Source: Sphingomonas sp. (GTDB taxonomy: Bacteria; Pseudomonadota; Alphaproteobacteria; Sphingomonadales; Sphingomonadaceae). From it: DNA of 45,635 nucleotides. The position numbers were made by a program, and so were the translations under genes. The DNA lies in assembly GCA_025980335.1 (NCBI GenBank), contig JAICXO010000003.1:1-45635 (forward strand). Direction: 5' to 3'. Below, piece by piece: positions 41,002-45,635 of this stretch (positions are counted from its first letter, which is position 1; every line of letters begins with the position of its first letter). Below the pieces are notes generated by a model. That model did not search any database. It was not told the origin of the DNA and saw nothing but the letters and a program-made list of their open reading frames with translations.

Positions 41002-42354
41002 GTGAAGCAACGGACCAGCGCGGGTGCAATCGGCGCCTTCATCATCGTGACCTGCTTGTTCTTCGCATGGGGTTTCATCACCGAGCTTAACGACCCGCTC
41101 GTGGCGGCGGTGAAGGGCATCTTCACGCTCAGCAAGTTCGACGTTCAGTTCGTCGCGTTCGCATTCTTCATTTCCTACGGCCTGATCTCATTTCCGGCCG
41201 CGGTCCTGCTGCAGCGCTTCAGGCCGATGCCGTCGATCATCGCGGCGCTGGTCACCATGGTGGTCGGCTGCGTGATTATCGTTGCCGCAGCCAACGCAGC
41301 GGTGTTTCCGTTGGTGTTGGTCGGCTTGTTCGTCTTGGGTTCCGGCATCACCATCCTGCAGGTCGCCGCGAATCCGCTCGTCGCCGCTCTTGGGAATCCG
41401 AAGTACAGCCATTTGCGCCTGACCCTGAGCCAGACGTTCAACTCGGTTGGAACGTTCATTGCGCCCCCCCTTGGCGCGCTTCTGTTCTTGAAGGGTGTGG
41501 AAGTGAAGGAGGGCACGGTAATTACACCCGCCGTCCGCGCTTCCGCTCTGGGCGGCATCAACACGGCATATTTGTGGCTGTGCGGAATGATCATTGTCCT
41601 GACTGTCTTCATGTGGTTGTCGCGCCGCACCGTCAGCTCGGCAGTGGGGCATAATGAGCGCAGCAGCGGCCAGACCCTCGGGGCGCTGATTAGCGATGCG
41701 CTGAGCTCTCGGTGGGCGCTATTCGGCGGAGCTGCAATCTTCCTCTATGTCGGCTCGGAGGTCGCGATCGGAACGCAAATGACGGCGTTCCTCAACGATA
41801 ATGGAGTATGGGGCCTGTCCGATGCGCCGTTCCACGTGCCGTTGCTAGGTGCGGCGATGGGCAGCGACGGCGTGCATGGCGTGTCGGTCCAGGAAGCCGG
41901 CAAGGCGGTCGGCTTTTATTGGGGCGGCGCAATGGTTGGCCGCGCGCTCGGGTCCCTGCTGCTCGCACGAATCGAGGCATGGCGTCTGCTCACGGTCTTC
42001 ACTGCGATTGCCTGCGCGATGTGCCTGTATGTCGCGGCGGTCGGCGGCGTGTCGGCCGGCTTCGTCGCGCTCGCCATCGGGCTGTTCAACTCGATCATGT
42101 TCCCTGTGATTTTCACGATAACGCTCGAGCGCTCATCCGCCAGCGCCGAGGCGACATCGGGGCTGCTGTGCACGGCAATTGTGGGCGGTGCCCTCATCCC
42201 TTTGCTCGTCGGCAAGGTTTCGGAGTTCACGAGCTATCACGCTGCGCTGATCGTCCCCGCCGTCTGCTACGCGGTGTTGTGCCTGTTCGCCATCGCCGCG
42301 CACCGCGCCCGCACGCACCTGCGCGACGAGCCCGCGGTCGCGACCATTCACTGA
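41002..42354 (+). CDS. FucP/GluP-family sugar:H+ symporter (MFS)
   Basis: A 450-aa, 12-segment transporter of the fucose/glucose-galactose MFS branch: the signature FFAWGFITELNDPLVAAVKGIF near the N-terminus, FFISYGLISFPAAVLL, GSGITILQVAANPLVAALGNP, LTLSQTFNSVGTFIAPPLGA and GGALIPLLVGKV. It brings monosaccharides across the inner membrane; mannose, galactose, glucose or fucose are all possible. The GTG at 41002 follows AGAGGAAA; the track start 40855 lies inside the esterase. The shared operator links it to the locus. Confidence 0.88.
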   Translation: MKQRTSAGAIGAFIIVTCLFFAWGFITELNDPLVAAVKGIFTLSKFDVQFVAFAFFISYGLISFPAAVLLQRFRPMPSIIAALVTMVVGCVIIVAAANAAVFPLVLVGLFVLGSGITILQVAANPLVAALGNPKYSHLRLTLSQTFNSVGTFIAPPLGALLFLKGVEVKEGTVITPAVRASALGGINTAYLWLCGMIIVLTVFMWLSRRTVSSAVGHNERSSGQTLGALISDALSSRWALFGGAAIFLYVGSEVAIGTQMTAFLNDNGVWGLSDAPFHVPLLGAAMGSDGVHGVSVQEAGKAVGFYWGGAMVGRALGSLLLARIEAWRLLTVFTAIACAMCLYVAAVGGVSAGFVALAIGLFNSIMFPVIFTITLERSSASAEATSGLLCTAIVGGALIPLLVGKVSEFTSYHAALIVPAVCYAVLCLFAIAAHRARTHLRDEPAVATIH

Positions 42355-42360
42355 CATGAG

Positions 42361-42497
42361 TTCCTCCCCATTGCGTAGCGATGGGGAGGGGAACCATTCA
42401 CCGAAGAGTGAATGGTGGAGGGGTCCTCACCCCAATTACCCCTCCACCAGCTCCGCTGGTTCCCTTCTCCACGAGCTGCGCTCGCAGGGAGGAAATT
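42361..42497. repeat. Composite hairpin repeat between convergent permease and halogenase genes
   Basis: Contains CCTCCCCAT/ATGGGGAGG (9-bp stem), CCATTCAC-CGAA-GAGTGAATGG, and further CTCC-rich dyads up to 42497, filling the space between two stop codons. This looks like a dispersed extragenic element that also serves as a bidirectional 3' end. Confidence 0.75.
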
Positions 42498-42500
42498 GAG

Positions 42501-44006
42501 CTAGCCAGTCCCGACCATCCGCTCGATGAACTCGCTCGCAAGCGGAAGGCGGTCGGCGGCGGCCGCGTAGGAGCGGCGCAGCTCGGCCATTGCGCGGAGC
42601 ACTTCGGTTTCGGGAAGTGCCATCGCGAGCGCCTCCGCCTCCGCGGGAATGATGTCCTGGCCGAGCATCACCGCCGCCCAGCTCGGAACGTCGAACAGCT
42701 CGTCGTTGTAGCGGAACACGCGGCCGTGCTCGCGAAACAGCTCAATCTTGTGCCGCAGCGTGTCGGGAAGCTCCATCTCCCGCACCTGCCGCCAGAACGG
42801 CTCGGGCCGGTTGTTCGCCGCATAGTGCAGGATAATGAAGTCGCGAACCGGCTCGTAGCTCGCCACCATGTAGCGGTTGTATTCGTCGCGCTCGACCGGA
42901 TTGATTCCGCGCCCCGGGAAGAGGCCCAGCAGCTTCTGAATGCCGTGCTGGATCAGGTGGATGCTGGTCGATTCGAGCGGCTCGAGAAACCCCGACGAAA
43001 GGCCGATCGCAATGACGTTCGCGTCCCAGGCCTTCGTCCGCCGCCCCGCCTTGAAGCGAAGCCGCCTCGGCTCGGCGATCGGCGGCGCATCGAGCGTGTC
43101 GACGAGAATTCGTTCGGCCGCATCGTCGTCCATGAAAGCACTGCAATAGACGTGGCCGTTGCCGGTGCGATGCTGAAGCGGGATTCGCCACTGCCATCCC
43201 GCGGGATGGGCGGTCGAGCGCGTGTACGGCAGGAGCGGGTCGGTCCGCTCCGAGCCGACCGTGGCGGCGCGGTCGCATGGCAGCCAGTGCGACCAATTCT
43301 CAAACGGAACACCGAGTTGCTGCCCGAGCAACAGGCTGCGGAAGCCCGAGCAGTCGATGAACAGGTCGCCCTTGACGCGGCGATCGTCTTCCAGCCGCAC
43401 GGCCGTCACGAACCCGCTTTCGCCGTCCTGCTCGACGCCGACGATCTTTCCTTCGATCCGCTCGGCGCCATGCGCCTCGGCATATTTGCGCAGGAAGCGA
43501 CCGTATGCGGTCGCGTCGAAGTGGAATGCGTAGGCGATCTGCGACAGCGGGTTCGCGGGATCGGACGACGGATGGGAGAAGCGGTGGAGCGCCGCGGCGA
43601 CGGCCGACATCGAGTAGCTCGCGAGCGGGCCCACCGAACGATTGCCGCGGTTGCGCAGCCACAGCTGATAGGTCGCAACGCCATTCAGCGGCCGTCCGAT
43701 CTGACCGAACTGGTGGAAGTAGCGCTCGCCCTCGCGCGTCCAACCGGCGAACTCGATCCCGAGCTTGTACGCGGCGTGGGTCTCGCGAAGGAACTCGGCC
43801 TCGTCGATCCCAAGCTGGAGATTATATTCGAGGATCGGCGGGATCGTTCCTTCGCCGACACCGACCGTGCCGATCGCCTCGGATTCGACGAGGACGATTC
43901 GGCGTCCGCTCCCGCCCAGGAACCGCGCCAGCGCCGCGGCCGTCATCCAGCCGGCGGTGCCGCCGCCGACCACGACGATCCGTCTGATTGCACCCGCTTC
44001 GGCCAT
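42501..44006 (-). CDS. Tryptophan-halogenase-family flavin enzyme 4
   Basis: A 501-aa protein with complete family motifs: VVVGGGTAGWMTAAA, TVGVGEGTIPPI, HAAYKLGIEF with the catalytic Lys, GWQWRIPLQHRTGNGHVY and FLEPLESTSIHL. No signal peptide. It is monocistronic or follows the lipoprotein and GH67 genes on the same strand (37-bp gap), so it may be co-expressed with glucuronoxylan degradation. Its presence some 5 kb from the tandem trio shows repeated recruitment of this family to the locus. Confidence 0.87.
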   Translation of the reverse strand: MAEAGAIRRIVVVGGGTAGWMTAAALARFLGGSGRRIVLVESEAIGTVGVGEGTIPPILEYNLQLGIDEAEFLRETHAAYKLGIEFAGWTREGERYFHQFGQIGRPLNGVATYQLWLRNRGNRSVGPLASYSMSAVAAALHRFSHPSSDPANPLSQIAYAFHFDATAYGRFLRKYAEAHGAERIEGKIVGVEQDGESGFVTAVRLEDDRRVKGDLFIDCSGFRSLLLGQQLGVPFENWSHWLPCDRAATVGSERTDPLLPYTRSTAHPAGWQWRIPLQHRTGNGHVYCSAFMDDDAAERILVDTLDAPPIAEPRRLRFKAGRRTKAWDANVIAIGLSSGFLEPLESTSIHLIQHGIQKLLGLFPGRGINPVERDEYNRYMVASYEPVRDFIILHYAANNRPEPFWRQVREMELPDTLRHKIELFREHGRVFRYNDELFDVPSWAAVMLGQDIIPAEAEALAMALPETEVLRAMAELRRSYAAAADRLPLASEFIERMVGTG

Positions 44007-44043
44007 GCGCCGTCACTAGGGCGTTTAGGCGCGGATGGAAGCC

Positions 44044-44424
44044 CTACGGCTGCGTGTACGGAACCCAGTCGCCCAGGATGCAGGTCGGTCCGGCAATCAC
44101 CGCGCCCGGCTCGCGTGCGCGGATGCGGTTGCCCCGGCAATATTGCGCGCCGTCCTCGGCATCTACGATGATCGAATTGAACTGGCTGAGCGCAGGGCAA
44201 GGCGCCGCCAGATGGCTGATGTAAACAGTCCTGCCGTAGCCGTAGGCGACCGTCTGCGGATCGATCACGTGAAGGTTCTCTGCGGGGTTCGTCGACACGC
44301 AGGTCTGCGCCGGGCCTGCGACGCGTCCGGCAGTCGCCGCCGCAAAGCCGCTTCCCGGCGGCATGGCGGGGCGTGAGCAGCTTGTCGCGAGAGCAGCGGC
44401 GGCGATCAGAATCAAAGCGCGCAT
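44044..44424 (-). CDS. Small lipoprotein, DUF6491-like
   Basis: A 126-aa product with a lipoprotein signal (MRALILIAAAALATSCSRP, lipobox LATSC). The mature part has AENLHVIDPQTVAYGYGRTVYISHL, three further Cys (APCPALS, QYCRGN, GPTCILG) and an end GDWVPY, which I recall as DUF6491; function unknown. AGGAGG precedes the ATG at 44424, which lies 13 bp inside the end of the GH67 gene. The track start 44610 lies deeper in GH67 and is rejected. Confidence 0.7.
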   Translation of the reverse strand: MRALILIAAAALATSCSRPAMPPGSGFAAATAGRVAGPAQTCVSTNPAENLHVIDPQTVAYGYGRTVYISHLAAPCPALSQFNSIIVDAEDGAQYCRGNRIRAREPGAVIAGPTCILGDWVPYTQP

Positions 44425-45635
44425 GGGGGGCCTCCTTTGGGTGGAACGCACGACAGCTGCCGACCGGTTCCCGGGGAAAGAAATCCCGGGACCGTGTCGA
44501 AGTGAATGGCCTTGTACCAGCCTAAATCGTGGTCGGGGGGACGCGTTCCGCGCGGCAGCGGAAGGCGCGAGACGCTCTGGAAATAGGCAAGCGACGCGTC
44601 GCGCCACCATTTCGCTTCGACATATTGGCGGTCGAGCTTCGCGGCGACCGCGATGTGCCGGCCCGGGTCGACGAGCGGAGCAAGCGCCTGCCAGTCGGCT
44701 TTCGTCGAGCCGACGGTCGCGACACCGCGATCGTATCGAGCGACGAGCTCATTCCACAGGCTCCGGCCGGAGCGCATCCGATAGCTCCACGGCAGGTGGT
44801 GGAACCAAAGGAGGTAATCGTCGGGAATGCACTTGAGGTCGGCGAAGCAGCCGGCGACCGCCGGCGAATATTGCGCGACGGCATCGCTGCCGGTCGCCGT
44901 ACGGTCGAAGCCGATCCCGTCCGCGTCCGCTCGATTGTAATAAATCGGGTTCCACAGCGGCGCCGGCTGATCGTCGACCCATGGACCGGGCCCATAATGA
45001 TGATCGCTGGCCATCTGGTGGGCGAGCCCGAGCGGCGTCATATAATCCACGAGCGCCTGGCGCGACTTCAACATCATCGCAACTACTGGCCGGACGAGCC
45101 GCGGGTCGTTGCCCCACGTCATCCGCGTCCATTCTCCGGCGATCCGGCCCGGATCGGCCGACGGGTTCCACGCCAGCCGGCCGAACGCGTACCAGTTCGC
45201 CTGGTCGAAGTCCGAGCCGCTCCAGTCGCGGTCGCTTCCGGTGTTCGCGACGCCAGCAATCGCCGAAAGCGAATCCAATACCCTGGAGTCGCGCCGCGGC
45301 CGCGCGGTCCTGCTGCGCAACACCTCGGACCACATCGTCCCGAGATAGGCGAGACGCGTGCTCTCGCCGAGATATTCCTTGGTGATCTGCACTTCCATCG
45401 CGAGGCGCGTCCGCGCCATTGTGCCGAACAAGGGATGAAAAGGTTCACGGGGCTGGAAGTCGATCGGCCCGTTCTTCACCTGGAGGATGACGTTGCGGCG
45501 GAACTCGCCATCGAGCGGCTTGAACTCGTCGTAGGCCTGCCGCGCGCGATCTTCCTTCGATGCGTCCGAATAGACGAATGCGCGCCACAGCACGACGCCG
45601 TGATGCGGCGCGAGCGCGTCCGCGAGCATGTTCGC
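44412..45635 (-). CDS. aguA: GH67 alpha-glucuronidase, C-terminal part, cut by window edge
   Basis: The C-terminal about 407 residues of GH67: ANMLADALAPHHGVVLWRAFVYS, a catalytic-region stretch EFRRNVILQVKNGPIDFQPREPF, QITKEYLGESTRLAYLG, and WYAFGRLAWNP; the paired carboxylates expected in KNGPID and MEVQITKE are present. It removes 4-O-methyl-glucuronate from xylo-oligosaccharides. The start lies beyond the right edge. It extends the locus to glucuronoxylan. Its last 13 bp overlap the following lipoprotein gene. Confidence 0.92.
   Translation of the reverse strand, partial: ANMLADALAPHHGVVLWRAFVYSDASKEDRARQAYDEFKPLDGEFRRNVILQVKNGPIDFQPREPFHPLFGTMARTRLAMEVQITKEYLGESTRLAYLGTMWSEVLRSRTARPRRDSRVLDSLSAIAGVANTGSDRDWSGSDFDQANWYAFGRLAWNPSADPGRIAGEWTRMTWGNDPRLVRPVVAMMLKSRQALVDYMTPLGLAHQMASDHHYGPGPWVDDQPAPLWNPIYYNRADADGIGFDRTATGSDAVAQYSPAVAGCFADLKCIPDDYLLWFHHLPWSYRMRSGRSLWNELVARYDRGVATVGSTKADWQALAPLVDPGRHIAVAAKLDRQYVEAKWWRDASLAYFQSVSRLPLPRGTRPPDHDLGWYKAIHFDTVPGFLSPGTGRQLSCVPPKGGPPCAL

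Noticed and set aside
42381-44171. 596-aa plus-strand ORF opposite halogenase 4
   Set aside because: Antisense shadow that starts inside the hairpin repeat; the minus-strand frame carries all family motifs.
1-45635. tRNA, rRNA, CRISPR array, transposase or phage genes
   Set aside because: I looked on both strands for cloverleaf ends, regularly spaced repeats and transposase or integrase motifs and found none; the repeats seen are extragenic palindromic elements.

Overview
The window is a high-GC chromosomal segment that looks like Sphingomonadales (Sphingomonas or a close relative). The basis is gene content rather than a marker gene: a psp operon, DUF3297 and DUF6582 proteins, a Met-rich metal-resistance outer-membrane protein, a TonB-dependent receptor flanked by tryptophan-halogenase-family genes and a cupin-like protein, and dispersed palindromic repeats of the kind common in alphaproteobacteria. 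I see no tRNA, rRNA, CRISPR array, insertion sequence or phage gene.

Left third (1-16.6 kb), mostly housekeeping and stress genes. Minus strand: an AceE-like dehydrogenase E1 (cut by the window edge), an Asp/Asn beta-hydroxylase and an HxlR regulator form one operon, divergent from azoreductase azoR; a dyad between them is a candidate HxlR operator. Next come a DUF6582 gene, a membrane protein, and a minus-strand operon for the E1-alpha, E1-beta and E2 subunits of a 2-oxoacid dehydrogenase (branched-chain type). Its E2 gene carries a palindromic repeat in frame inside the linker. A psp operon (45-aa hydrophobic peptide, PspA, PspC, PspB-like) follows a sigma-54-type promoter. Then come a copper/metal-type module (glutaredoxin-MauE fusion, two His/Cys/Met-rich exported proteins, Met-rich outer-membrane protein, CDF exporter), threonine synthase and exonuclease III.

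Right two thirds (16.6-45.6 kb), a large hemicellulose utilisation locus. It holds GH29, GH31 with a PA14-like insert, GH35, GH27, GH5 and GH67 (cut by the right edge), two esterases, a TonB-dependent receptor, a FucP-like sugar permease, a ROK sugar kinase and mannose-6-phosphate isomerase. The inferred flow is: outer-membrane uptake by the receptor; periplasmic trimming of side chains (xylose, galactose, fucose, glucuronate, acyl groups) and of mannan/glucan backbones; permease import; then kinase plus ManA to fructose-6-phosphate. Five 14-bp palindromes with core TAGCGCTA sit in front of the main transcription units, so one LacI-family repressor encoded elsewhere probably controls the locus, including the cupin-like/GH29 genes.

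The least explained part is the set of four tryptophan-halogenase-family genes. Three lie in tandem, translationally coupled, after the receptor and running into the sugar kinase. The middle one has lost the flavin motif, the catalytic Lys and the Glu-Ser pair, so it looks like a pseudo-enzyme partner. Together with the Fe(II)/cupin-like protein under the same operator type, this is the best candidate here for an undescribed receptor-associated modification system.
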